Source: Chaunax sp. Z400 | Taxonomy: Eukaryota > Chordata > Actinopteri > Lophiiformes > Chaunacidae | Length of the DNA stretch: 64,000 nucleotides | Assembly (NCBI GenBank): GCA_037577475.1 | Contig: CM075184.1 | Span: forward strand, 14,909,094-14,973,093 | Reading direction: 5' to 3' | Shown: positions 47,301 to 59,555 of the stretch, in pieces | How positions within the stretch are numbered: position 1 is the first letter of the stretch | How the letters are laid out: each line of letters opens with the position of its first letter | Notes under the pieces: model-generated | What the model saw: only the letters and a program-made list of their open reading frames with translations | What the model was told of the DNA's origin: nothing | Databases searched by the model: none | Made by a program: the position numbers and the translations under genes

Positions 47301-50300
47301 CAGAGAGAGAAAGCCTGTTATTTAAGATTTGGCACTGCTCCTCGAAGGTCTTAAGTTCAGATCTTACCTGGAAAAGAAAAGAAAAGAATCTACTGGGATT
47401 GTGTCAGTTCATGTGCATATACCACAAGGTGATCTGGAAAGCTCAGGCTGAAAATGGGTTGACCCTGAAAAAAGTGTGAGGTGAGACTTGCTGTTACAGG
47501 GTCAACTGTGCCGTGGTTCTGTGCTGAACGAGTGGAGAGATGAACAAAACAAAGGAAGAAGAAGCAGAAAATAAAAAAAATCATCCCCCATTCGTCTAAT
47601 AGCTGAGTTAGACCCACATCACGGAGACATGAGCAGCGTATTTCATAGCACTGGCTCTGTGGGCATGCAGAGAAACTGAAGTCTCGCCCTCTGAAGATTT
47701 ACTTTATAGCTTTTAACCACCAGAATCAAAACATGTATGATCCAACCCTCTGTGCCTCAAATAATACATCTTGTTTTCATACAATAGTCTATGGAAAGTC
47801 TAATGTAGATTTCAAACAATCCAAGTCAGTCACTGTAATGCAATTAAGGCTTAGTTTGGTTTGATGTCTGCTGACATTGAAAATGTCAGAATTTCAGCTC
47901 TGATGCATCGCATGCTTCATGCTCCAGTGTTCATGGAGCCAAAATAAGTTCATGGGATAAGGCTGTCAGAGGCTCCGCCTGTCAGTATGACTGTAGGGTC
48001 AAGGTCATGATGGGGTATGGATAGTGAAAGGAGAGTAGCAGTGCACAGCTCTGCAGCAGGGCTCAGAGCTGTGTCTGTGGGCAGATGACTGTCTTTTTGT
48101 TTTTTCATTACTCCCCACTGCCCACAAGATTGTTATCATCTTGGCTTATTCAGTCTGACGGGGCCCCAGTGGAGGGAGTGGATGTAAATCATTCAAGCGT
48201 GTATGGATGGAGGCCTACTCCTTGAGCTGACGCAGAAGATGTAAAATGAAACTGAGCCGATTTGAGTGGTCGATTCTTACTTTTCCTGATCTTGTTTTGA
48301 AACTGGCGATGTGGCACGCTGCACTCAAACTGACTGGCAAAAAAATCTGCACTCATTCATTATTTAAGAGAAGAAGCTGATTGGTGCACAAAGTTGCTGT
48401 TGGGGCAATGAGAGAGCATGAAAAATTAAAAAAAATCAAACTTTGCTAACATCAAGACAACCTGCAGCACCAGTGACCTGCTGACGAACTGTGTGTGTGC
48501 ATCCACAAAATCCCAAAGCAAGACTAATGATAATTACGTTATTGTTGATTAGCTAAACTGGGGAGTCAGGGCAGCTATGATACAAAATGCTTGTAGTGGA
48601 GCTGCACTGGGAGTTTCAACCAAAGACATATTGATCTAATGTGCTGCAATATAAAATCAACTTTGTGTTTATACTATTTTTAAGATATTTTCTTTGCTAT
48701 AAGATGGGAACAGAATTAATACTAGAATAGGTTAAGAATGGCTGCCTCGTGTTTCTTTGCTTCTCCAACTACATGTCAATTTTTTTCTGTTAATGACAAT
48801 AATTATTGTGATTTTTATGGAAATTCATAAGCCCGTTTGTGCATCATGTCTCAGGAACCTGCAAAACAAAAGCAGAGAAAAGGTTTAGTTTAAGAGACTC
48901 GAGAGACAGAGCACACATCTGGCATCTGTTTCCTTCTGCAACTTTGCCAACAACTTCTCCAAGGATAGTGAGGAGAATGGAACTTTGGAGCAATGTGCTT
49001 GAGTTCCGCCATTCTTATGAAACAGGAAGGAAAAGAAAAACAGATAATGAGTGTGAATGCTCAGAAACACAAAGCTGCTCAATAGCAATTACCACACACT
49101 GTTTGACACAGCTGACAGTTTGAGAGATGCACTCTCAAGATGTTTTATCCTTGCAATCGAAAGACAAAAGACAGTAGCCTTTTCATGCAAAAAGAATAAA
49201 GTTCCATAAAAATAAAGAGCTGCTTACCCTATACGTGACCCTTATAACCACTTCATACCCTCCGATATTTTTTTAGGAAGTGTTGTGTTGTTATATCTCA
49301 GCTTTAACAGCTACTTGAAGGTCAATTTCATGTTTGTCATGACATACATTTCTCCCATATTCCCTCTCCTTTCACTACAATGCCCCTAAATTACATCTTC
49401 ACTTTCTCATTAGCAAATGGCAAAACTGTGAACAAGCACCTCGCTGCTCCAGTATCTTTGTCTCCAACCCTGTAACCTTCAGAACCATCACCTCCACCTT
49501 TTTTTGTCACTGTGGTGTGCCACACCAGCATCACAGGAAACAATGTGGGAATCAGAGGGGAGGCATGGTGTGGGCTGTCTCTCTGCAGCTACTACTAATG
49601 AGCTGTAATCTGGAGCAGCAGGAGGCAATGCCTGCTCAAGGAAATTGCTGTTGCTCAGTACATTCGCGCGCTAACAGAGGAGGAGGCATCAGATCTTCGG
49701 TGCTCATGTCCCGAGAACAAAGGAAGCAGAGGGAGGCAGCGTTTGAAATGACCTTCATGAGCTTCCTCTGGCTTGCCTATGGGGCATGGAGGGTGAGCAG
49801 GCTGGCCAGATAGGTTGAAACAATAAAACTTCCAAAGTGGCAGGTGTGCAGGTCCAGGGAGCTGATGGCATGCCCCAGTCCCCATGCTGGATTCCTTACC
49901 AGTGACCCTTTTCCAGCACCTTCATCCTTTTTAATAAAAAAACACGCTTTCACCTGCTCTGTCAGACAACAGCTCACCAGACCCCACGCCGTTCCAATTC
50001 CCCACCTCCTCACAATGTGTGTCCTTGAGTTTCATCACTGACTGGGTTTGTCTCCGATGTTTGCCATCCGGCTCAGATCTGCTCACTGGGGGGAAACAAT
50101 GGAATTGGTAAACAAAGCTGAATAGTTTTCATAAAAAAGAAAAGAACAAGTCAACAAGGAATGATCGCTCTTATTCGTCTACAGACCTGAAAATATGACA
50201 GCAACTGTGTGAGAAGAGCAGGAAACAGAGGTAATATATTTCAATGACAGCGCTGACTGCTCTGGATAGAGAAGGTTTATGTCCATTCTAGCAGCAGCAG

Positions 50301-50573
50301 CAGCAGGAGAATACAAAAGAAATAAATTTATTTCTATTCAAACCTGTTTCAGAAAAAAAAGAAAGAAAAAAAAAGGAATGTCACAGGAATACCAAAGGAA
50401 ATAAAAACATTCAAAGGAGAAACATGGAGAGTGGGGGAGAGCAAGAAAGAGTGAGTAACGTGGAGATGGAGCTGAGCAGTCTTTTCCACCTCAGGGTAGC
50501 CTGCTAAAAGCTATCCGTTCCCCTGGCGACGGAGCATAGCTCAAGTTTTGAGGTTGGAGAACAGAAGCTTAAG
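43955..50573. other. mostly unique non-coding sequence
   Basis: No repeat family was recognised over about 6.6 kb apart from a TC array (44315-44345). Several frames of 80-100 codons (45472-45726 plus, 46260-46559 plus, 48839-49123 plus, 49517-49813 plus) lack recognisable domains. At 47358 on the minus strand a CT-rich acceptor-like tract precedes an open frame reading VRSELKTFEEQCQILNNRLS; no donor is evident, so it is not called. The scarcity of repeats fits an intron-rich or regulatory region. Confidence 0.45.
44315..44345. repeat. TC dinucleotide microsatellite
   Basis: About fifteen TC units. It explains the Arg/Glu and Leu/Ser runs in frames on both strands at 44171-44380. Confidence 0.95.
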
Positions 50574-50591
50574 GCACACACACACACACTT

Positions 50592-50640
<49 letters not shown>
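50574..50640. repeat. AC dinucleotide microsatellite
   Basis: About thirty AC units with TTACAT interruptions near the left end. Confidence 0.95.
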
Positions 50641-50641
<1 letters not shown>

Positions 50642-52489
50642 GCCTTCATCAGTTTCTTCACCATCCATTTCCCCCCCTCCTCTTTCCATTATTTCCCATA
50701 CAGTAGCTTTGCCTGGCCCTTCACCTGGCCTGTCAACACTTCATTAGCAGGCATCTGTTTGTAAGTGATCTTTCGGCAGTAGAAATATCCAGCCTCTCTC
50801 TCTCTCTTTCAATCACTCTACATTCTGCTTCCTAAATGCAGGAAACAAGCCAGGCTCCGATGGCAGCCGTGGCCAGCCTCAGCCCCAAACAGAATCATTC
50901 CTACTTTATTACATGTCAGCATCTCTTCCTTCAATTTTTTTGTCTGGGGAAGAGATTATGCCCCAGGCCAGAGGAGGATGCAACAGCAGGGGGGTGAAAG
51001 AGGAATGGAGATGATGATGGGAGGAAGAGGAGGGAGAAAGCCCTGGATCTTTCATTGCTCAAACCACAGGTGTTTCTTTAATACCTTGCTATGTTGGAAG
51101 TGATGAAGAAATAAGGGGGAGTTCTTTTCCCCTTCTTCCTCTTCCTCCTCTCCCTCTTCCCTCCAGGACTCCGGCACACACTCTAGGTTTCTCTCCATTT
51201 TAGACAAAGCCAATTTCATCTCCACTTTGTAACATATGGTGCCGCCCTTCCTCCAGCATGCCTGTCGCCGCACGCACAAAGGCCACTTTCTCAATATATT
51301 CTGCTCTCGCTATTACAAGATTCATCAAAAATTAAAGAAGCAGTCAAGGAAGGCTGTAGGGGAAGATGAAACTCCTGAAGCGGGATTTACTGTGGAGATA
51401 CAAGACAGAGGAGATGAAAATTGGTCTGTTTTAACATATTCATATAGATGCACACTTCCACATATGGTGGGAGAAAACTCGGTTACCCTGTTTGTAGCTA
51501 TATACTAGGCTGTTATGTGTGACTCACTATGTTCATATTCAACATGCTAAGCTGCTGCCACCCTCCCTTCTTTTCTTTTTCATCTCACTTGGTGATAAAT
51601 ACGAGTAATAACGGAGATACATTAGGAGAAGATTGTCTTTTTTTCATTTAACTGGGAGACAGAGATGGATATTGATCATGTGGTGAGACATTGTCTCAGT
51701 AGGCTGATCTGTCTTGCACTGCAACGGGTAACACATCAGCAGTAATGTACATGTGCTGCAGAGGGAGAATTACCCTTCTGTATATGGAGATTTTTACTCT
51801 TCACATTTTACATAACATCAAATATCACCTTTTTGACCCTCATACAGATATTAGGTCAAGCATAGTTATTTATTTTCTTCTAGCAATCTTTAGATTACTT
51901 CTACACATTGGAGATCATGAGAAAAACATCTTGACCTTGCTCCATTCTCTATGTGATCCAGTTATCTGCATGCGGATTTACTAATGCACTGTTTCATATT
52001 CATGCTCTCTGAAACTTGGAATCACAATCTCATTCTAGTCAAGGGATTGTTATGCTAATAAATCCTGCAGGCAGATCTTTGTACGTCATTCCTCCTGCTA
52101 TGTAAGACCCAGAGCTGCATATCATGCATCCTATCTGTTGTCCAATGTCATTTGTATAATAGCAACACTGATGTATTCATGGATACCGTGTAGCCCAACA
52201 CAACAGAAGGATATGATGAAACTGTGCATTGCTGTTACAAAAACTACACTCTGTGAATTTAAGCACATCAGATTACCTTGGAACAGGCAAGATTTTCATG
52301 TCTTCAGCACCAGGAAGCGTGTTCCCTACAAATGATCGACTGGATGTGTCTGTCTTCCCAAATGGCAGCAAGTATAAGTACCCACAACCAAAACATGTTA
52401 TATCATGAATAACCATCATTTAGTCATAACATAGAAATAACAGTCATTGGTGCATTTCAGAGTAAATGATGATGTTGGTGAGATTTTTT
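50641..52489. other. unique sequence
   Basis: Nothing is recognised apart from a CTTCCTC-rich patch (51135-51165). The region 51740-52340 is AT-rich with short frames and no domain. Confidence 0.45.
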
Positions 52490-53445
52490 TTGGGCATGAT
52501 TGAAAACACCTGGCCAAGGCAATGAAACCCCAGGTCTAATTAATGCCCTACTGAAACAACTGGTGATGCCATGTAACCAGGCAGTTCGGATGCTGAAGAT
52601 GCTGATGGTCGGAACTCGGCAGACACGTGTAGCACAGATGTTACAGATGTTATGGCGCATTGCACAGTGGACAGAGATTACATTTAGTGACCAGTCCAGA
52701 TTTAACTTGCACAGAGCCGATGGCCGTTGGCGTGTGTATCGTCATCATGGGGAACGCTATCCTGCAGCATACATCCAGGAAGTGGACGGTTTTGGTGGTG
52801 GTGTTATGATGTGGGGAGTCACTGCTAATGATGACTGTCAGACCTTGTCCACATTCACGGTACAGTGACAGCTATTTGTTACTGAGGTACGGTCCTAGGT
52901 CCACATGTCATTCCCAGAATACAGCAATCAGGCATCACCTTCATGCATGACAATGCCAGACCACATGTGGCTCATGTCTGTCAGGAGTTGCCTACCTGGA
53001 CCAGAACAATGTCGCTGTCCTTCCTTGGCCAGCATATTCACCAGATCTCAACCCAATAGAGCATCTGTGGGACGTTCAGGATCACTGGGTGAGACAGAGA
53101 GATCCTGCTCCAGCAACACATGAACAACTTGTCACAGCACCGCAGGAAGAATGGCATGTCATCCCACAAGTCTAGATTAACGTTGTATCCATTCAGGTGG
53201 TGTAAAGTAGTGATAAATGCTGGAGGTGGTCACACACGGTACTGACTGTTGTTCTCTGTCTCACCATCCACACTTTTTGACTTGTAAACACGAAGGCAAC
53301 AACCACTAATTTGCACAAAACTGATTTTTCTTTATGGCGTGAATAAAAGGGTGAATAAAGATGTGTGAACCATAATTTGCCATTGATATTTAATATTAAC
53401 AGGATGGCATGACATAAAAAAGCATTTCTACTGTTGCTCAGTATA
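52490..53445 (+). mobile_element. inactive Tc1-like DNA transposon (transposase remnant)
   Basis: Two frames carry pieces of a Tc1/mariner transposase. The first (52500-52868) contains FSDQSRFNLH, where the family has a catalytic Asp in FSDESRF, then GERYPAAYIQE and FGGGVMMWG. After a break, the text for HDNARPHVA (about 52948-52974, second catalytic Asp) is in another frame from the one encoding PDLNPIEHLWD (about 53041-53073), the DD34E glutamate motif. At least two frame changes and a stop near 52868 disable the gene. The N-terminal helix-turn-helix half is truncated or unreadable, and no paired terminal inverted repeats were found, so the element ends are approximate. It is a relic unable to encode its enzyme. 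Confidence 0.85.
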
Positions 53446-53586
53446 TGTGTGTAGGGGTGTGTATGTGCATGAAAACACTGTGAAAAACTATGTGTAAAAT
53501 ATTGTTTACTGAATCTGCACACCTGTCTGCATTTGCAAGACAGGCAGATCTGTTTGTGTGCATCTTTGCTACATGTGTTGTGTGTG

Positions 53587-53589
<3 letters not shown>

Positions 53590-53630
<41 letters not shown>
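53590..53630. repeat. TG dinucleotide microsatellite
   Basis: About twenty TG units. Together with nearby CA/TG-rich text it creates the longest frame in the window (53193-53699 minus, 168 codons), which is low complexity and not a gene. Confidence 0.95.
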
Positions 53631-53632
<2 letters not shown>

Positions 53633-54940
53633 TCCAGAGGTGTTGAGACTGTGAAGGATAGACAGAGCTCATATACAGATCAAGCCTGAAGGCACTCACT
53701 GGGATGTGTGCACTGGGCTGTGACCACCAACAGTTGTGACGGCCTTTTCTGTCTCCTTCCCTTCATCTTTACGTCCTCAACAGCATCCCCCTTTTCAGAG
53801 CGAGCGAGGACACAGATGGTCTCCCTCTATCAGCCATGACTGTCCAGCAGCAGAAACATTTCCTTATTTACTGTTCTTGGCACACCAGGTACACCAGGAC
53901 ACAAAATATTAGAGATCCATTCTGTCTCTCGCTCTATCTGCCTACTCAGTATGCTTGCACTAAATACTCAAATTCAAACATAAAATGTGACACATTTAAA
54001 TTCAAATTGTCTATGGATTTTAATTGTTAGAACTAAAACACCTACTTCCCCCTCCATATATGGATGGCTGTATGGATGGATGGAGCCTATGAGCTACTGA
54101 CATGTTTAATCCACAACTGGCATTATACGACTGTTTCATGATTTCAAAAATAGCTGCTACCGAATGTCTAGAACATGTGGCCCTGTTGCTTAAAAAAGAA
54201 AATTCTCCTTGTCCTCCTGAGAAATAGAACGGTTGGCTCATCTTTTTGCCTCTTTAACTGTTCTGCTCTCACCCGAAGCAGATTGTTTGAACTTTGCAAA
54301 CTCCATTTTTCTCTGCTCAGGGGGATGGAAGATACCACAATTTTGGCCGGAATCCATCTGAGCTTTCAGGCAAAGAAGTAAATGTTCCACACATCATTGT
54401 GAGGACATTGCCAGAGGCAGTAACCATTGTAGAATTCTGGATTCACTCTAGAATTTTTTTTCTGTGTGATTTGAATTATTATTATCTTTATTGTGTGTAA
54501 ATAATATTTGTTCATGGATTGATGAGGAGCTTTTTGGTTCAGTTAGATACACTAAATCTTTATGATAAGTGTTTTAAAGTTTAACATTATAATTATAGTG
54601 ATAGGTACACTAGCAGTCAAATACACTGCATTTTCACTAAGAAAATAGAACTGATAATACAAACTCTACAAACTTTACATTTATTTATTCATTGCTAATC
54701 ATTGTGTACAAAGTGTGTTGTCAACGTTAATGCATTAATGCTCAATCTGGAAAATATATAAATGTGGCAGGACGAATGAAATTAATGATGAGTTTGATAA
54801 CTTGTAATGATAAAGCCTACAAAGTAATAAAAAACTATCTGGAAACCTTAACACATTAGTTTTTGTGTAGCCTAAATCATCAAGTTTGACCCCAATTTGC
54901 TCTGTAATTTCAGCAAGGACTTTCACCTGTGTTTTACTGA
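53631..54940. other. unique sequence
   Basis: No gene or repeat is recognised. The AT-rich stretch 54440-54860 has no frame of interest. Confidence 0.45.
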
Positions 54941-55402
54941 AAACGTCCCATAATCAATGAGGAGACGTCCTCTTGTGTGTTGGAAGGCAAATTTCATTTT
55001 AAAAAGCTTCTAGATGGAAGTTTAGGTAAGATTAAAGTTGTGTCTGTCTTTCCATTAAAGCACAATGAGTCTGAAGTATCAATTTTAGGGCAAAACGCAT
55101 CTTTGCTGATGTTAGCAAAGATGCTACCACTGAGACAGGACCAAGCCATGTTCCTGAAACTATACTGGCAGAGTGAAGTGGAGTTTGTGAACAGATTGAC
55201 AACAACTAAGCTAATAAATGCAATCGCCAAATCTAACGCCATGGACTGCAGGTCCATTAAGATTGTTGAAGACCACGGGCTTCAATTATCCAGGTCGTCT
55301 CAGGTGATCAGTCATACACCTTCCATCCTCTGTAGGGGAACTGATGTCTCCAAAATTCACGAATTTAAAAATCCATCCATTTACATGCAAGCTGTTTTGT
55401 AG
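54941..55402 (+). CDS. unidentified open frame, about 153 codons
   Basis: This is the longest frame in the window not explained by low complexity. It is open from 54941 (after a stop at 54938) to TAG at 55400-55402. No ATG lies near the upstream end: the first in-frame ATG is over 40 codons in, and the next plausible start would be GTG at 54977, so it would have to be an exon or a fragment. The sequence is well mixed in composition (for example LEGKFHFKKLLDGSLGKIKV and QDQAMFLKLYWQSEVEFVNR). I recognise no family. A frame of this length is about what chance allows once in 64 kb of AT-rich DNA, so the call is weak. Confidence 0.2.
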   Translation, partial: KRPIINEETSSCVLEGKFHFKKLLDGSLGKIKVVSVFPLKHNESEVSILGQNASLLMLAKMLPLRQDQAMFLKLYWQSEVEFVNRLTTTKLINAIAKSNAMDCRSIKIVEDHGLQLSRSSQVISHTPSILCRGTDVSKIHEFKNPSIYMQAVL

Positions 55403-55704
55403 CAGATATTACTTTGTAACTGTGCTTTATGTGATTGTCTGAAAGTCTGAAATTCATCATGGATGTGGGCAAAATAAATAATCAAAACTAAAGTGAGATG
55501 TTACAAAGTAAAGAAAAACAAACACCTCTTATGCCTAAAACAAATTTGTCATGCATTTGCTTCAACTCCCTAAGTACAAGTAAATACTATTTTTTTAAAT
55601 GTGCAATTAATCCTGATTAAATTACATTTTTCAATCAGCCGACAACACTAGGGCAAGACAAATTTAAATTTTGCAGTCCAACTACACCAACAAACTTGTG
55701 GGAT
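55403..55704. other. unique AT-rich sequence
   Basis: Nothing recognised. Confidence 0.4.
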
Positions 55705-55940
55705 CAGGGCCGACACATAACGACAAACCACCACATTCACACCTACGGGCAATTTAGAGTTACCAATTCACCTATATTACATGTATTTGGACTGTTGAAG
55801 CCAGAGCATCCGGACAAAACCCCTGCGGACACAAGGAGGACATGCAAACTGCACATAGAAAGGCCTCAGTCGTCTGGCAGATTCAAACCCAGAACCTTCT
55901 TTCTCTGAGGCAAACATTCACAGCACACCATGCCATCTTC
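55705..55940 (-). mobile_element. tRNA-derived SINE, partial (minus)
   Basis: On the plus strand: CACATTCACACCTACGGGCA, ATTTAGAGTTACCAATTCAC, GACATGCAAACTGCACATAG, AGATTCAAACCCAGAACCTT (the complementary B box) and CACACCATGCCATC. This is the reverse complement of the SINE at 33044 and 39893. The 3' tail with GGGATAGGCTCCAGC is missing. Substitutions make it older than the copy at 33044. Confidence 0.75.
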
Positions 55941-57889
55941 CTGCACAAATAGGGAAACATATCCAGTACATCATCTTTCTTGTGCCTGAACATAAGGTAG
56001 AGTTGATTTAAAGGGATTCTTAGATGATATATGTCATCGTAAATCTTCACGCATGGAAAGCTGCAGAAAGCATGCTAGGACTGCAAGGTGAAAATAGAAC
56101 GGAGGGGGGTTGGGGTATTTATGGTGACAATGATTCTTCTTTTTCCAGTCGAGGAAATGGTGGGTGAGTTCGAAGTACACATTATAGCTAATGAGGAGAC
56201 GTCTGCAGGGAAAAGTTTCCATTCACCAGTTAATTGCGGAACAGTGGCACACATTTGTCCACACAAAAATACACAGACACACGCTCACACACATACTGTA
56301 CACACACACACATCCATATACTGTACACTAGGAAAAATGCACCAAACACCAACTCATACTGGTGGAAACTGCTTTCCTGTCCAGTCACTATCATAAACAA
56401 AAATAAGAAAGATTTATGCAAAAAAAGGCAATCTTTTTTTTCTAAATATCATGAAAATTTGAGTTAAAATTTGAGTTATTTGCACTGTGCATGAAAAGGT
56501 TTACTTAAGAGGTCCTCTTGCCATGAATAGGCTCCTACTGATCCCTTCCTGAAACTACCTCTCTAATATGTCAGTGCAAGAGTTAGGTTGCCTTTAATGA
56601 AGCACAGATCTACCAATACTTAAGTGGCTATATGTAGAGCATCTGCACAGCAAACCAGATAGGTGTCAGAGATCTTCTTCATGCCCCACAGGTTAAAAAC
56701 CATATCAATATTCCAATGTTCATTGAAGTGTCTGGCCCTGAGAGATGATTGATGTGTTTCTGTGGCAGTGGTTAGAAAAAGAGCCTGGGGAGACAGGGAC
56801 AGCAGTGAGTGAGGGTGCCTGCCTGAATAACACAGAACTCCATTTACACACAACATCAACAGAAGACCGATCACTCAGCTGGTCCCAGCATTAACTACAG
56901 TCTGTTTTTATGTGTGTCATCGCTGATGGATGTACACAGAACATTCAGATGGGGAAAATGGTAACACTCGGATGAATGAAATTTGAAATGTTGAGTAATA
57001 ATGTATGCATTTGGCTGTGTTGCAGATGTTACTGGCTCCTAATAGTACTTTAGATGACTTTTAATATTTAGTATTCTCGAGACAGCACAGCCCACCATAT
57101 TAATTATTCACTAAATCCATTACATGCATGTGATCCATGTCACGGTTTCTATATAAAATGGACAACCCAGGCTTTGACTTTATAATTACAATCATTTGTT
57201 ATTGATGTTTGCAACATTTCGGCACATGGAGTATACAATATTAATACATAGAGGAACAACTCAATCATGGCTACACGGGTGAAGGTATAGGATATTGCAA
57301 AACTATGCTATTTATTTTGAAAGATTATTAGCCAGAATACTGACAGTATTTGTTTAGTATCCTTCACTATGAGTTTCTTTTTTCCCCCACTCAGACTGCA
57401 CTTACACGGGCAGCTTTCCAGTTGATGTAAGTTTGTTTTGAACACACTTGGATGCATTTGTCTGGCTATACCTGCGGCCATTCTGCCTTAGTTAAAATAG
57501 AGGCAACATGTCACTTGAAATGGTTCAGATAAATATTAGAGTACAGCTAAGCCCAAAGGGCTCCGTGTGAGCCAAAGTGACACATGGTAAAAGTAATGAC
57601 AGAGAGAGAGGGAGAGATGTGTGTGAGATGAGATGAGCCTACAGTATAGTCAACATTTAAAGAACTGCCCCTGTGAAGACACATGACAGGTTGTTTAGAA
57701 ACTAGCATGAACAATTTTCTATTTATGTAAACATGGCATCACAACTAATACATTTTAATAAATGTTATTTCATATATTGCACCTCTAAAACATGCAGTAT
57801 GCCTTGAAAAGTGCGTTTTCTTTGTAGATTACTTTGATCTTCAGCATTTAGATCGTTTCAAGTATTTTCACTATGTCACAACAGAAGCA
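55941..57889. other. unique sequence with AC-rich tract
   Basis: The AC-rich tract 56262-56311 is the only simple repeat of note, with a GA-rich patch at 57600-57618. No gene is recognised. Confidence 0.45.
56262..56311. repeat. imperfect AC microsatellite
   Basis: Interrupted ACAC runs, with TACTGTACAC words duplicated at about 56294 and 56318. Confidence 0.85.
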
Positions 57890-58910
57890 GTGTCTATCAG
57901 TCATAGTCTGAACCTCTCTCTCTCTCTCTGTCAAGGACCTATACTCTCTCTCTCATCCTTGCTTTCCCACTTTCTCTGTCTGAACCTGAGCTTGAACCTC
58001 TCTGTATCTGAGTCCGAGCCTCAGCCTATTTAAGCCAACCAGCAATTATAGTGTATGATTGTCATTTTCCACTTATAAGCGAGCTTTTCTCAGCCCTGGC
58101 TTCATTCTGTCCATCAGTACAAGCCAATATCTATCAATTCCTCTTTGAGAGTCTGCTGTGTTTGATGAGGTTTGTTTTTCATTTTGTCTCCAGCGGTTCT
58201 CCACACAAGTGGCTGCTCTCGAGTTTCCACTTCAAGCCAAAACATCCAACATGCAGTCATTTTTAGCCTTGTCATCTTGTGTAAGGGTTTTCCCTTGGGT
58301 TTTCTTTTTGGGGGTTAACAGTCTCTGTTGCTACAGCTTTCCCTTCTGGTGTGTTTCACCTGTCGCTCCTGCTTTGTAGTCATACCCCCAAGACTTTATT
58401 TTCTGCCTGGTTTCCCATCTCCCTTAGGAACAGTCCTTCTCTGTCCATCTTCAGTGACTTCTCCAAGATCCAGGATGCCCTCCAGTGCAATTAATTGCAT
58501 CAGCAAGGCATCACAATACCAGTAATCTCATACTATCTCAGCTTGCTGTTAAAACCTTTAACATTGGACTGGCTGTCCACCTATACTCATTCTGTCCACA
58601 GGGTCATTCCAACTGGGTCAGCGTTGCTTCTTGTATCCACTGTAATCCATGCAAACTCATCTCAGGCATCGTGCCTCCTGGGTAAAGTCTGCCTTGGTTT
58701 GTCTTTAGGCTTGCATCACTCATCTAGCTCATTGGTCAGCTTGTATTAGTATAGCCTTGATCGTCATTGCCCTTAACCTTGCATCTCTGCTTTTCTCCTC
58801 CCACCCCCAGCGAGTCTGTTGTGAAATTTTCCTTATCCTGTCCTGCTTTATTTGCCCTCAGTGACTTTCCCTCCTCAAAAGATCATCTGACTCCTGTCTC
58901 CTGCTTACCC
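57890..58910. repeat. 1-kb pyrimidine-rich segment, possible decayed element
   Basis: Strong C/T bias on the plus strand begins with CTCTCTCT runs (57914-57955). Around 58024 CCTATTTAAGCCAACCAGC is TATA-like, and the remainder (GTGTTTCACCTGTCGCTCC, CATCTCCCTTAGGAACAGTC) resembles T/C-rich fish repeats that I cannot classify. Multiple plus-strand frames (58051-58749) overlap in all three frames and show no domain, as expected from the bias. Confidence 0.3.
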
Positions 58911-59555
58911 AATTGCTTCTAATCAGCCTCAATGTATATGGATGTCAATGTTCTTTGTCCAAGCCTTTGCCAAATGTTCTAAGTAGCCAATTAAGCTGCC
59001 ATAACTTTCCAGTCATTATTGCACCTGTTTGTCTGCTGTATGTACTTTTGAATTTGCATTTACGTCCAGTTATGTACTGCAGTCTACAAGCATTGGGACA
59101 GGACTGTGTTCTATCTTGTATTTTCCATATGATATATCAGTGTGTTGAAATAGTATCAGTAAACTGGACTCTTCATGAAACAAAAAGAATATGCACAGTA
59201 GCCAGTCAGTTATGAGCTGTCTGTATAGATGTGACTGATGTTCTTTGGCTATGATGAACAATTTCCTGGATTGGAAAGACTGCAGTATGGGCCATATATG
59301 GCTGTGCTTTAACCTGAATGGAACCAATCTCACTCCTATACCTACCATCAATAGCTCCTACACACATATCGAAAATACACAAACCTTACAAGGTCAGAGG
59401 AAAAGAAAGTGAGGAGAAGATTGCATGTGGGCGTGTGTGAGGGTAAATTTAAATGAGAGACTTGGGTAGGGGAGCTGGAGGACAAGGGGGAAAAAAAGAA
59501 AGCCAGACAAAAAGAGAAAGCTATGCTTTAATATTAAGCAATGACCTCATGTCTG
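58911..59555. other. unique sequence
   Basis: No repeat is recognised. The frame 58913-59215 (100 codons, Cys/Leu-rich) lacks a domain. A purine-rich patch precedes the LINE at 59460-59520. Confidence 0.4.

Noticed and set aside
49777..50013. Minus-strand segment with a GTAAGG donor
   Set aside because: The acceptor is poor and no phase-compatible neighbouring exon was found.
53193..53699. Longest frame in the window, 168 codons, minus strand
   Set aside because: Its length comes from CA/TG microsatellite text (His/Thr repeats) and it overlaps the 3' end of the Tc1-like relic; no domain.
57890..58910. Possible LTR of an endogenous retrovirus (TATTTAAG box, C/T-rich)
   Set aside because: No TG...CA ends, no second LTR, no primer-binding site and no retroviral frame nearby.
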